Below the pieces are notes generated by a model. The model had not been told where the DNA came from. It saw only the letters and a program-made list of their open reading frames with translations, and did not search any database. The translations under genes were made by a program, and so were the position numbers. From contig JAFISE010000119.1 in assembly GCA_022560025.1 (NCBI GenBank), positions 1-64,000 on the forward strand: a stretch of 64,000 nucleotides of DNA, in the 5' to 3' direction. This stretch comes from Stagonosporopsis chrysanthemi. Its lineage: Eukaryota > Ascomycota > Dothideomycetes > Pleosporales > Didymellaceae. Positions 54,723-64,000 of the stretch are shown in pieces (position 1 is the stretch's first letter; every line of letters begins with the position of its first letter).

Positions 54723-55168
54723 TTTTTCTTCTTCTTGTGAGATGTGGGTATATTGCTTCAAGGCGTGGGAGGAGGGGGGATGGGGGGTAAGTGTTGGGTT
54801 GGGTGTTAAGGACTGGATCGGGGCTAGTGGTGGGCTGGGCTAAGGCGGGCTGAGGTGAAGGCTAAGGCTGAGGGGGTAGTATGGAGGCTTGAGGGATGTC
54901 GTGTAGCAACAACATGAGATGAGACTTCGGATGGTCGTTGCATGATCGATATAGAGGTGCTGCTGCAGCGTGACGGGTGAGCGAGTCCGCTGACGTCATA
55001 CTTGCCGTGTCATGAACAGGATGCTCGTCGGGATCTGTTGCGGGTCGTTCAGTTAGGAGCGCAAAACGAAGCAGCCTGTTCCCAAGAATCATTAGAATAT
55101 GGTGGTATAAATTAGAATGCAAGATCGGTCTATATGTAATGCAGGGGTATCGGTCTACGCTGTTGTGT
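54723..55168. other. intergenic with a G-rich (pyrimidine-rich on the coding strand) tract
   Basis: Directly upstream of the two-TM gene. On its coding strand the segment 54767-54880 is a C/T-rich leader, common in fungal promoters. It falls just short of a strict four-run G-quadruplex pattern. No gene seen. Confidence 0.5.
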
Positions 55169-57112
55169 CTATGCCTCTAAAAGCTTCTGCACCTCCTTCA
55201 CCAGTATTCTGTCCTCGGCGGAAGGAGCTTTGATCTTCCTCACTGTCCCAGCGGCATCCATAACGCGCCAAAGATCTCTAAGTTCACCGTCCCAGTCTGC
55301 GCCATAGGCGAGCCAGCCGGTGGCAATGAGCGCCATCTTCTTGTTTTCATTCCACTCCTCCTCAGCACCAAGTGTCTCAAGCAAAGACGCCAGAAGCTCT
55401 GTTTGCTCAGAATCCTCAAGCTCAGAGGCAGATGAGAGCGTGTGCGCGAGGTTGCCGCCGAACTTTCTCATGCGTACCTGATGGTTCGAAGATGCGAGGT
55501 TCATCGCAAGACTTAGTGCTGAGGCCTTGAGCGCAGGGTGTTTATCATCAAGGAGGGATGTCGTCAAAATGGAGATGAGAGTCGAAGATAAGGGTGCTGA
55601 CAGGACGTGGGAAATAAAGAGTGGAGAGCTGAACAAGTTGCATGAAAGGTGCAAGGTCGTAAGACGCAGTGGGTATGGCGCTGAATCACCCAGTTTGTCC
55701 ACGTGTTGGAGCAGGTGATGAACAGTTGCCGGTGTACCTGTAGCGCCCTTGTGCTCTTCAGCAAAGAATCCGGCGACGCGAACGTCCGTGAGGGCGACTC
55801 TAAGAAGGTCGTATGCAGTGAACATCAAATCTGGTGGTAGCTGGGCCGTGCTGTTCCTCAGGAAGCTGGCAAATTGCGTTAATTGTGTCAAGGGCGCCTC
55901 AATAGCCCCGGATTTTTCGCGAATGTTGATGAAAGACACAATGGACGAAATTGCAGGATCTTTGCCAGCCTCGCCCATCTTTGCGACCAGCTTTTCGAGC
56001 GGTGGGATCTTTGAGAACGTGACCGGACGTTGACTTTGACGTAGCAAATTGGGCGTGCTCGAAGAAAGATGGGGGTGCGGTGGGAAGGTGGCGTTCAGCA
56101 ACGACTCTACATTGCTGCGCAGCTGTCGAGGATCAGCACCACTCCACTCATCTCGCTTGTCTCCTTTGCTATAAGTGATGAATGTAGGTGTCGCTCTGAC
56201 GTTCGGGTAGCGCGTGTTGATTGAGCCGTCGGCGCGTGTAAAGTCGATTTTCAGGAAGATGCATTTCGAGCCTGCTTCGACAGCAAGATGGTCATACGGT
56301 TGGTAAACTAGCTTGCAAGGGCCGCAAGTTGCACTGGTGAAGAAGATGATGGCGCTACGATCTCTAGCCAAAGACAATAGTCTGTCGACCTCTTTGATTG
56401 TTGTGACATTGTGCACCCGCCCTATATCGGCTGCGAGAGCAGTGCCATTTGTGGCAGTCGTCGTCTTCGCTGTTCCGTTGGCGACGCTTGGGACGAATTG
56501 TGAGCGAGATGAAGCGGCGGGTTGCACGGGCTGAGGTGTGGGTGCTTGTGTGATAGGCCGCATCATAGCGTCGAGCTGCGGTCTGAGCATCTGGCCAAAA
56601 GGCGTGTTGAGGACGTCCTGTGGTAGGCTGGTGATGTGAGCGGGTATGCCCTTGCCAACGAGGAACATGGCGAAGTCGTTCGAGAAGTTGTTGCAGTTAT
56701 GCATAAATAGGTCATACGACTGTGTAGTGTCAGTATGCTTTTCGTGTGACAGTCCAGGACAAGACCTACCTCTGCTGTATATATTGCCTTCAACGACTCG
56801 AGATACTCAAGGATAACCTCAAGAGGCAAGGATGTCTGTCCAAGCTTGATGACTTCCATCGGTCGACCGTGGTGCGTCATGCCAGCTCGACATGTTTGGA
56901 TGCCTCCACCATAGTAGTATTCGATGCCCTCGAGAACGATCGATGTGTGGTATACGGCATCTATCTGAATTCCGAGGAACTGTCGTGACATGCTACGTGC
57001 AAGACCCTGACCAAGTCAGCTTCAAATCTCACAGAGATCATGCATGCGCTTCGGCAGCGCTTCATCAAAGGCCTACCTGAGAGAGGTCGTACACGTACAG
57101 CTGCACATCCAT
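55169..57112 (-). CDS. PPPDE (DeSI-type) isopeptidase - thioredoxin - PUL domain protein, 607 aa
   Basis: Three exons: 57112-57077, 57006-56770 and 56719-55169. The first exon encodes only MDVQLYVYDLSQ. Domain order: a PPPDE papain-like fold with catalytic His in AVYHTSIVLEG and catalytic Cys in MHNCNNFSNDF, joined across the second intron; a linker; a thioredoxin domain with an intact CGPC motif (TSATCGPCKLVY); and a C-terminal PUL/armadillo-like domain (about the last 270 residues, from KIPPLEKLVAKMGEA). DeSI enzymes cleave SUMO or ubiquitin chains, and PUL domains bind Cdc48/p97, so a role in SUMO/ubiquitin processing coupled to Cdc48 is inferred. The same three-part layout is known in fungi but is little studied. 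The start was chosen because the short exon completes the family's first beta strand. Confidence 0.92.
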
Positions 57113-57652
57113 CTTGACGGCTCCGTGTTTGGCCGCGCAGTTTTGTCCGTTTTGCGAATCTGCGCAAGTTAAAGTGTGTAGAGGAGAAAAGTGAAACGTC
57201 TAAGGTCGCGCGACCAAGCTGGCACCTGGGTCCGTAAAGTTTTGTAGTGTCCGTTGCAGGCAGCGGCGGTGACGACTGCTGGAATGTTCGTGAATGATGA
57301 CGGCCGCCACTTCCCGAGGTCGCGTGTCAAACAAAGGTCCGACGCGCGAGCACATGACTCGCTGGCTACCTTGTCTTTGCAACAACACCATTCACCACCA
57401 TTTCATGGACATTTTATGGAGCTTTGAATGAAGCAGTTGCGATCTCAGTCAGAGCTCTGTATTTTTGCGTGGCGGCTAGTTGGACAATGGGCCTCCTCCT
57501 AACAGAGAACGGCTCTTTTGGATCACTCAAGGGCTCAACGATATTGAAGTGTAAAATCTGAAAGCTATGAGAAGACGAAGCTAAAAGCTTAGACTCTCAG
57601 TGAATGAAGCAAAAGGTATATGTGAAGCCAAATGGCTCAGTATCTTATGACA
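57113..57652. other. intergenic, same-strand spacer
   Basis: Promoter of the PPPDE-thioredoxin-PUL gene and 3' UTR of the SRR1-domain gene. No gene seen. Confidence 0.5.
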
Positions 57653-58873
57653 CTACGGCTCCCGATTTCGTCGCGTGTGAAGCCGCATCTTCGAAAGCCA
57701 GTATGGCCGGTGTGCCTTTCCTTCTCCAAACACATCCTCAGCCAGCTTTGGTTCAAGTACATGGTCATCAAAATCCGAGACCAAATACTGCTGTGTCAGA
57801 AACAGAGCAACCTCCGGAGACGAACGGTCTACAAGCGCATAACGCTCTTGAGCAGGATCCAGATCCATGGTATCGCCGATGATAACTGCCGGGCCTTCTC
57901 CTTTCTTGCCGTAAAACATATCAGCCATGACCTGCATCAGCGGGTATCCAACGGGCAGAAAGGCAGTCAGAACGATTGTGTTCGAATCGATCGCGAGTAG
58001 GCCATCTGGGTCGGAAGCAAACGTCACCGTACCAGAGTACATCTCGCGGATCAGCTCTTGATCCTTCTGTGTGTAACAGGGATCCTGGAGTATGATTTTG
58101 ATGGGACACTGTCGGGCGTACTTTTCTCGGTACGCTTGTTCTAGGCGGCTTGCAGTAGTGAAAGCAGTCATATGCTGCAGCGAAGACTCATAGAACGCCT
58201 TGTCGTGGCTGAAAGCGCCGAGGCCGAAGCACACGATCTTAGTGGTTGGCTTGAATTGCAACACCATCTTGTCTGCAATCTGTAAGAGCTTCTGGCGCGA
58301 GTTGCTTGATTGCCAAAGACGCTTTGTCTTTTGAAGGGCACTCCGGTACCTCTGCATGATTTCCATGCTCTGATGAGCTTTGTCATATAACAGATTTTCG
58401 ACTACAAGGACATATGGTACGGGTAACCAGCTGTTCTTGCCCTGCAAGTCATTGTTCACCCGCAGAATGCGGTCTGTTTTCGAGAATTTGGAGAAGTTGG
58501 CTTGGAAGCTAGGATGCAGCTCTACGCGCGACATCAGTCGAACGTTGACACGGCGAAAGGTGCTTTTTGCATCGTCGTCATCCTGCGAGCCGTCCCACAC
58601 ACTGTATTCTCCAAAGCGGGTCTTGCACTTGATGTCGAAAAAGGTTCGATGGCGGGGATCTCTTTGCACTTCCACTTGGATGACAATTTTCTGATCCCGG
58701 ATTTTTCGGAGCAGATTGGTGGTAAATACCGCTCTTGTGCCTAACTTCTCTTGTAGCTGTGCCAGATTAAAGCTCATGTAATAGGCTTTTTCCTGATCAT
58801 CTTCCTTATTCCAGTCCAAATCTGAGATTTCCAATGTATCGGAGAGTGCTGAATATATATTTGAGGTTATCAT
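57653..58873 (-). CDS. SRR1-domain protein, 406 aa
   Basis: A single exon with a real ATG at 58873. The C-terminal half contains an SRR1-like domain: KIVCFGLGAFSHD, MTAFTTASRLEQAYREKY, IKIILQDPCYTQKDQELI, GTVTFASDPDGLLAIDSNTI and AFLPVGYPLMQVMADMF. SRR1 was named for a plant circadian/phytochrome signalling protein and for yeast Ber1, linked to microtubule stability; the molecular function is unknown. The N-terminal about 190 residues (LGTRAVFTTNLLRKIRDQ, LMSRVELHPSF) have no domain I recognise. No signal or membrane segment, so probably cytosolic or nuclear. Divergent from the Zn2Cys6 gene across a 1-kb spacer. Confidence 0.85.
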   Translation of the reverse strand: MITSNIYSALSDTLEISDLDWNKEDDQEKAYYMSFNLAQLQEKLGTRAVFTTNLLRKIRDQKIVIQVEVQRDPRHRTFFDIKCKTRFGEYSVWDGSQDDDDAKSTFRRVNVRLMSRVELHPSFQANFSKFSKTDRILRVNNDLQGKNSWLPVPYVLVVENLLYDKAHQSMEIMQRYRSALQKTKRLWQSSNSRQKLLQIADKMVLQFKPTTKIVCFGLGAFSHDKAFYESSLQHMTAFTTASRLEQAYREKYARQCPIKIILQDPCYTQKDQELIREMYSGTVTFASDPDGLLAIDSNTIVLTAFLPVGYPLMQVMADMFYGKKGEGPAVIIGDTMDLDPAQERYALVDRSSPEVALFLTQQYLVSDFDDHVLEPKLAEDVFGEGKAHRPYWLSKMRLHTRRNREP

Positions 58874-59870
58874 TGCGGATATCGTGTGATTATGGTGTAA
58901 TGAACAAAGTGATGTTTGAATGGATGAAAGTGAAAAGAGCGGCCATATTCAGCAGGCAGATAATATATACAATCAGGAAAATTAGTGAACAGTGAAAATA
59001 CGGTTCGGACTCCATCGCGTCAAGTAAATCATGCTGGCTTTAGAGGGGATGCGAAGTGAGGTAATGAAGACAAAAAATATACAACGAAGGCGATAGAGTC
59101 CAAGAACGTGTGCAGCGCCACCCTGTCTATCTATCAGCATTCTTTTTAAACAGTGCTGTTTGTCTTTGATATTTGGCGAGTGGTTTGATATTTGTCTAAA
59201 ACCTGGGCCACCAACTCTTGAGTGCGAAGTGTAAAGTTCTGGTACAGCATTAATCTGGTACAACCATAACATGGTTACGGGGCGGCGAACCACTACCAAA
59301 ATCGCATGCACGCAGTCACTTTCGGTCTCGGTGATGCACGTGTTTAGGTCGAACCGTGCCACAAAGATCAACAATGTAACAATTATTGTACTTGCGAAGG
59401 GGCAGGTACTGCTACAAGTGACAGGCAAGTGATGTTCTATGGACGAGGCTTTAGCGTCGCGGGCAGCTATAGGGCCGGTATGTAACGGTCGCACAGTCGC
59501 GCGCGGCGGTTGGAGGGACTTGCCGGTACCAAACCCAAGACTTCTTAGTAAGCGCCAAAGACCGACACTACCGGATTTGTAAAACGACGTCTGCATTTTG
59601 AGCAATAATCACACCAAGATACAAATGTATCTGCCACCTCGGCGGCCAATTCGAATCCGAGCGTAACCCTGTTCTTGTGATTTTCCGACGCGAGCAGGGG
59701 ATAGCGCAATGCCACCCTACAAGAAGAGATTGTCGACCCACTGTGCCTTTCCACCCCGCCTCGCATTCGCTTTCTGAACACGACACCGTCGAGTGGTTGC
59801 ATCGAGGGTGACCCAGCCAGATAACGGGAGAGCGACCACAAGCGTTGCCTTACTGGGCAGTGAAACCCCA
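58874..59870. other. 1-kb divergent promoter region (SRR1-domain gene / Zn2Cys6 regulator)
   Basis: Upstream of two divergent genes. A minus-strand frame of 207 codons (58982-59605) has no ATG context, no domains and overlaps other frames, so it is taken as chance. Confidence 0.45.
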
Positions 59871-61732
59871 ATGCCGCGTCTAGGCCATAAGAAAAGTCGC
59901 TTGGGTTGCCGGCAGTGTAAGAACCGCCACGTGAAGGTACGTTGATCATGTAGCTGCTCCACACCCATTCGTCAAACATCAAAGGAAGCATTAACTGAGA
60001 CATCGACAGTGCGACGAGCTCAAACCGTGTACTAATTGTGCAAGACATGGCGTACAGTGTAGTCTCATCACGGATCCCCCGCCTTCCGCTCCTTCCGCCG
60101 CAACCGGTGGTAGCAGTATCGCTTCAAAACGAGAACGCGACAGCAAAGCATCGAATGAGCGCGTCAAAACAGTAGGTTCGCACATTTGTCGTGTGACACG
60201 TGGCTAAGAGGCTAGCAGGATTCGTCAAATTCATCACCGTCTTTGCACATCGATTATGTCCTAAACCCTTCGGCCCTTTCTTCTGGCGATGGAGCTTCGG
60301 AGGGAAGTTCTCCAAGCTCGCAACCAGATCAATTCCCATTCTTGAGGCCGTTTATTCACAAAGCCCCAACTGACCAGTCAGACTTGTGGGTCCGCGATGT
60401 AGAATTGATGTTCGTAGGCCTTCATTCGTGATGATGATAACACTAAATTGACGCAGGCACCATTGGACCATCGAGGCTTTCGATGAGCTATCACAGAGAG
60501 ATGACATGAGGCATACATGGAGGGTCGATGCACCAAAGTTTGCTGTTACGCATACATTCTTGATGCACGAGATTCTTGCGTTTGCGGCTTTTCACAAAGC
60601 TTCACAGCTTGACGATCGGCGATCAGAGTACTACACTCTGGGGATCCACCATCAAGATCTTGCCATTAAAGGGATGCGCCCAAAACTTCAAAATATCAGT
60701 CCAGAAGAAGCGCCTGCCATTGTCGCTACGTCAACGCTTCTCACATTAGGTGTGTTCGCTTCTACTGGATTCGAAGCGAATTGTGCGGAGATACCTTCGC
60801 CTCCATCTGCCATTGATGGCATTCTGAACATCTTCTCGCTCATGCAGGGCATGGGCAATGTACTAGCACTTGCGCACACACATGTGCTTGATTCTTTCCT
60901 CGCTCCAATGTTCCGCGATCCGCTGGAGTCAACCCCTTCGCAGCCGTTACTCCAGGAAGTGATACAGCATGTACCAAATCTCATTTCATTCATTGAAACA
61001 AGACAGGATCTTTCTGAACAAGAGCGCGGCGATTTTATGAAGGTCATCGCTCACTTTGAGCCTGTGCTCAAGGTCGCGAGCCCTCCCAGGGTGGATAATC
61101 GCGAACTCCGATTCTTGTTCTTCTGGCCGTTGCATCTCGATGCCACCTTTTTGGCCAGCGTTCGACAGAGGAGCTCAGGATCCCTTGTTATCTTGATGTA
61201 CTATGCTACCATGCTGTTTGCTGCTGAACCTCGCTATTGGTTCATGGATGGGTGGGGCCATCGACTCATGAAAGCCTGTGCCGACAGTGTTCACCCGAGT
61301 TGGCTGCCGGTCGTGCAGTGGCCAATGTCCTTTCTGGAAAGTGATACAACCTGGAGCATTTTCTCAGACATGAGTAGATTTCCAGGAGCAAGGGGACAAC
61401 CACAGAGGTCGTCGGTTTTGCCATACACTCAACAACCACCGCAAACAGTTGCTTTCCGCCAATTTTCTCAACCTCCTTCGCGGACGACGGAGCAAAAGCC
61501 AGTATCTACTCTGGACCCATCAGGTCCATATCCACATCTGACTGGGAAGATGCCTCCCTCTTACGCACCTCACACAATGAGCGCATCATATCTGCCTCCA
61601 ATGCCAGATGCAGTACGGAATCAGAATCAGCATACTGATTATGGCGAGCATACAGCCGGCACAGAAGCGAACTACCAGCACGAGCAAGAGGTCATATCTG
61701 CTGAGCACCTGCATAGTAGACAAGGCTCTTAG
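59871..61732 (+). CDS. Zn2Cys6 (C6) fungal transcription factor, 564 aa
   Basis: Four exons: 59871-59936, 60010-60171, 60219-60409 and 60457-61732, with introns of 73, 47 and 47 nt. The zinc cluster near the N-terminus is complete once exon 1 (GCRQCKNRHVK) is joined to exon 2 (CDELKPCTNCARHGVQC): six Cys in the C-x2-C-x6-C-x5-C-x2-C-x6-C pattern, preceded by basic HKKSRLG. It binds DNA in the nucleus, with dimeric CGG-type sites expected from family. The rest resembles the fungal-specific regulator region seen in Upc2/sterol-type C6 proteins (VELMHHWTIEAFDEL, AFHKASQLDDRRSEYYTLG, LQNISPEEAPAIVATSTLL), followed by a Pro/Gln-rich, likely activating tail. Targets unknown. The donor GTTCGT at 60410 was chosen because it alone gives LM-HHWT in phase. 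Confidence 0.93.
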
Positions 61733-62794
61733 CCAACAGCTTTGGGGCAATGCATCGAAAACTAGCCTCACGTGACTCTACGTGCAAACTAGAATAAACA
61801 ATAAACAACATGACAGTCAGAGAGCCTCTAGAAAATCGCTGCCATTATGTTTCCCGGTACAACTGACCGAACTAGGTTTACATCTCGCGGCACTCGCACA
61901 CGGCAGGAGCGGCCACCAACCACCTTTACCCGGCCCATGCTGCGTGTATGCTTACTCCCCCCGTAAGGCTTCCCGCCCAACCCATCCCAAGCCTCTCTGC
62001 TGACCCGACCTGCAACGATTAATACTCAAATATCGATATCGATTGCGACGCTATTGATGACGTCGCCTTCCGCCTTACAAGCCATGTGACCTTGCACGGG
62101 CTACCCATGCGCTGCTTGCCTACATCTCGGTCTGGACCTGCCGGGTGGCTGCTCGATACAGAAGGTGTCTCTGGCCAATAGAGTGTAGTGTGTGGGTTTG
62201 CTTCTGAAGTGTATGTAAAGGAAGTGACGATTCGGGTGGCCGAACAGCGACGCCGTGAATGTTAGACCTAGCGAAAAAGCCGCTTTGACGATCACCATTT
62301 CTCAGAGACAAGTCATGTATGAGGCTCTGCAGCTGAGACACCTTTACGGCTGAGCACCATGACGGCGTACTCACATCGCTCAGACTAGTCTGCAGATCTG
62401 CACAGGCCTCAGCATCGCTCGTCTTACACTCAGCTCGTCTAGCCTCTAATGTCTCCCATTAGGCCGATAAACATATATCAGATTTTCAGAACCTTGTTCA
62501 GAGGCGACAAACTTCGAACATTCAGCTGCACACCCCTCGCTTGGGGCCAAAAAGGTCAGATACCAGCACCCACACAATCGCTAAAAAGCCATGAAAACTA
62601 AGCGACACATGATATTACATCTCGTCGTAATGAGTGTACTAGTGGGTATCAAATACTCGATCAGAACGCGAAGCTTACAAAAAGGCCCCTGAAGGGAAAA
62701 TGTGTTCCTTGTGAACCGACAGCATGTAGCAATGAGATACAGATAGAAGTCAATAAGATCGCCGAAGTGTATCGCACTAGCTCACGCCCCCGCC
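61733..62794. other. 1.1-kb convergent intergenic stretch
   Basis: Between the 3' ends of the C6 regulator and the aspartic protease gene. No gene, tRNA or repeat recognised. Confidence 0.5.
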
Positions 62795-64000
62795 TCATGG
62801 AGACAGCGGGCGTCTGGGTTCCTTGGCCCAGCGTTCTTCCTCCTCGGGCGTGGGCTGAGACACGGCTGTGCTGTCGCTCGCAACTGTGATGTCGCTAAGG
62901 CCGCGTTGGTGTGAAGGGCGCTGCGGAGCTGAAGCCTCCGTGGAGAGTTCTTCGGGGTGTGTCTCGTTTTTAGGCCCCACTTGCTCGCCAGGTGTGGTTG
63001 TCTCCGCAGGGTGAGCGGGCCTTTCTACTTCCTTCTTATGGTCTGCGAGGCGTTCGTCGATGTTGGTGGACAGCGATGCGTCACTAGGTCCGCGATGTTG
63101 TGCTGGGCCGTTGAGAGGACTGACCGCATCGAAATTTGTTCCTGGTGTGTAAGACTGGCCCTCATCACCTGGCAATTCGGCGATGGGCGTACCGGGCGTG
63201 TTGGGACCTGATGAGGCGCGATCTCTTTGTGCGCCCCTCCTGAGAGGTTTGCCACCGGCAGTAAAGTAGTCGCGATTGATGCTGCTATCTACATCGCTAG
63301 CACTCTCCGGTGGAGGGCTATACATTTCGACTGGCGGGCTTTCAGGAGACATTTCGCTGATTGGCGGAACAGATTTGTGGTCGACGGTGTAGTAGTCATT
63401 GAGCGGGGTCTTTGGCGAGCTCGGAAGGTCAGAGCCAGTCAGTTCAGAAACTCGTCGATACTTGATCTCCTGCCCTGCCAAGCTCGGGTCGATTTGCTGT
63501 GACGTCTCATATGGATTCTGGGCGGCTTCCTTCTTGCCCTTCCGTTTTCTCCACCAGCAGAATGAAATGATACCAGCGATGACAAAAGCAACAACAATTC
63601 CGACTACTGTACCAGCAATTGCACCGGGAGCCAGACCTCCGTCAGAGTCCGGCGCTTGTGTATCAGGATGATAGGTTGTGTTGTAGATGACTTTCAGATC
63701 CGGCTTAGGGAGCGAGTCCGGATTGGATGCGGAGGCGACCGTGAAGTTGGCTCTCTCATAGTCAACAATGATGTATGCTTCTTGAAGAAAGGTTCGTCCT
63801 AGAACGTATACGCCGTTCTTTGATTTCCTTATTGGAAAATATCTTGTCAGATTGTTGCCCAGCTCATTGCCCATTTGCAAATCGAACGCAGCATAGGGGA
63901 GGTCTATGTTGGCGACATCGTTGCTGTCCTTGGAACCTGCTGCAATTTGGATCGTGACGGTGCCGTTTTGCTGCAAGTTCCAATCGTGAGAGGAGTTGCT
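62795..64000 (-). CDS. membrane-anchored aspartic protease, C-terminal part (partial, runs off the window)
   Basis: Open from the right window edge to the stop at 62795, 401 codons, 5' end missing. The left lobe and both catalytic Asp motifs lie outside the window, so activity cannot be judged. What is visible is the end of a pepsin-family (A1) fold: VYVLGRTFLQEAYIIVDYER followed by ANFTVASA, then a linker, one transmembrane helix (GAIAGTVVGIVVAFVIAGII), a basic stop-transfer (WWRKRKGKK) and a long Ser/Pro-rich tail of about 230 residues. This layout matches fungal membrane-anchored A1 proteases of Dothideomycetes, placed at the plasma membrane or in secretory compartments with the protease outside and the tail in the cytosol. 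Unlike yapsins there is a true TM helix instead of a GPI signal. Confidence 0.85.
   Translation of the reverse strand, partial: SNSSHDWNLQQNGTVTIQIAAGSKDSNDVANIDLPYAAFDLQMGNELGNNLTRYFPIRKSKNGVYVLGRTFLQEAYIIVDYERANFTVASASNPDSLPKPDLKVIYNTTYHPDTQAPDSDGGLAPGAIAGTVVGIVVAFVIAGIISFCWWRKRKGKKEAAQNPYETSQQIDPSLAGQEIKYRRVSELTGSDLPSSPKTPLNDYYTVDHKSVPPISEMSPESPPVEMYSPPPESASDVDSSINRDYFTAGGKPLRRGAQRDRASSGPNTPGTPIAELPGDEGQSYTPGTNFDAVSPLNGPAQHRGPSDASLSTNIDERLADHKKEVERPAHPAETTTPGEQVGPKNETHPEELSTEASAPQRPSHQRGLSDITVASDSTAVSQPTPEEEERWAKEPRRPLSP

Noticed and set aside
54767..54803. G-quadruplex motif
   Set aside because: G-runs are present but the loop lengths do not satisfy the strict four-run pattern; better described as a pyrimidine-rich promoter tract.
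58982..59605. 207-codon minus-strand frame upstream of the C6 regulator
   Set aside because: Overlaps other frames, has no domain, and its composition does not resemble protein.
59641..59665. tRNA T-loop-like TTCGAATCC
   Set aside because: No matching acceptor stem, anticodon arm or D arm around it on either strand.

Overview
The window is nuclear DNA of a filamentous ascomycete, most likely a Dothideomycete of the Pleosporales type. The signs are very short introns (about 45-60 nt) with GT/AG ends and CTRAY-like branch sites, a mix of intronless and multi-exon genes on both strands, a PTH11-like receptor with a CFEM domain, a Zn2Cys6 regulator, GtaA-type and GH105 secreted enzymes, and a pogo-type transposon remnant with a RIP-like C-to-T stop. 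Assignment below phylum is inference. There are no operons, CRISPR arrays or tRNAs that I could recognise.

Layout. 0-0.4 kb: end of a decayed pogo/Fot1-like transposase. 0.9-8.4 kb: aldehyde dehydrogenase; a minus-strand gene that fuses a complete-triad serine-protease-like domain to a coiled-coil/CorA-like membrane region; a divergent membrane-anchored protein of unknown function; ribosomal protein L22. 8.4-11.4 kb: no supported gene. 11.4-18.7 kb: LDB19-type arrestin adaptor with two PPxY motifs, RING-H2 protein, acetoacetyl-CoA synthetase. 18.7-26 kb: gene-poor, with a metal-dependent cyclase, a GH105 hydrolase and an AT-rich element with inverted ends. 26-35 kb: phosphoinositide phospholipase C, a broken alcohol-dehydrogenase-like gene, an ALKBH1-like dioxygenase and the CFEM-PTH11 receptor. 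35-40 kb: gene-poor, with a small three-exon gene (36771-37279) whose exons are each too short to stand out as ORFs, and a small two-exon gene. 40.8-64 kb: dense housekeeping stretch with a butanediol-dehydrogenase-like enzyme, RNA polymerase III subunit RPC4, VAC8, a serine/threonine kinase, a GtaA-like secreted protein, a two-TM protein, a PPPDE-thioredoxin-PUL protein, an SRR1-domain protein, a Zn2Cys6 regulator and the C-terminal part of a membrane-anchored aspartic protease running off the right edge.

The genes do not form an obvious biosynthetic cluster. Most of the right half is conserved cell biology (transcription, vacuole, signalling). The most unusual part is 2.4-7.5 kb, where two divergently transcribed genes encode poorly characterised membrane proteins, one carrying an apparently intact His-Asp-Ser protease triad. 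Exon boundaries were derived by hand from splice signals, reading-frame phase and family resemblance. Each total coding length was checked to be a multiple of three except where stated.
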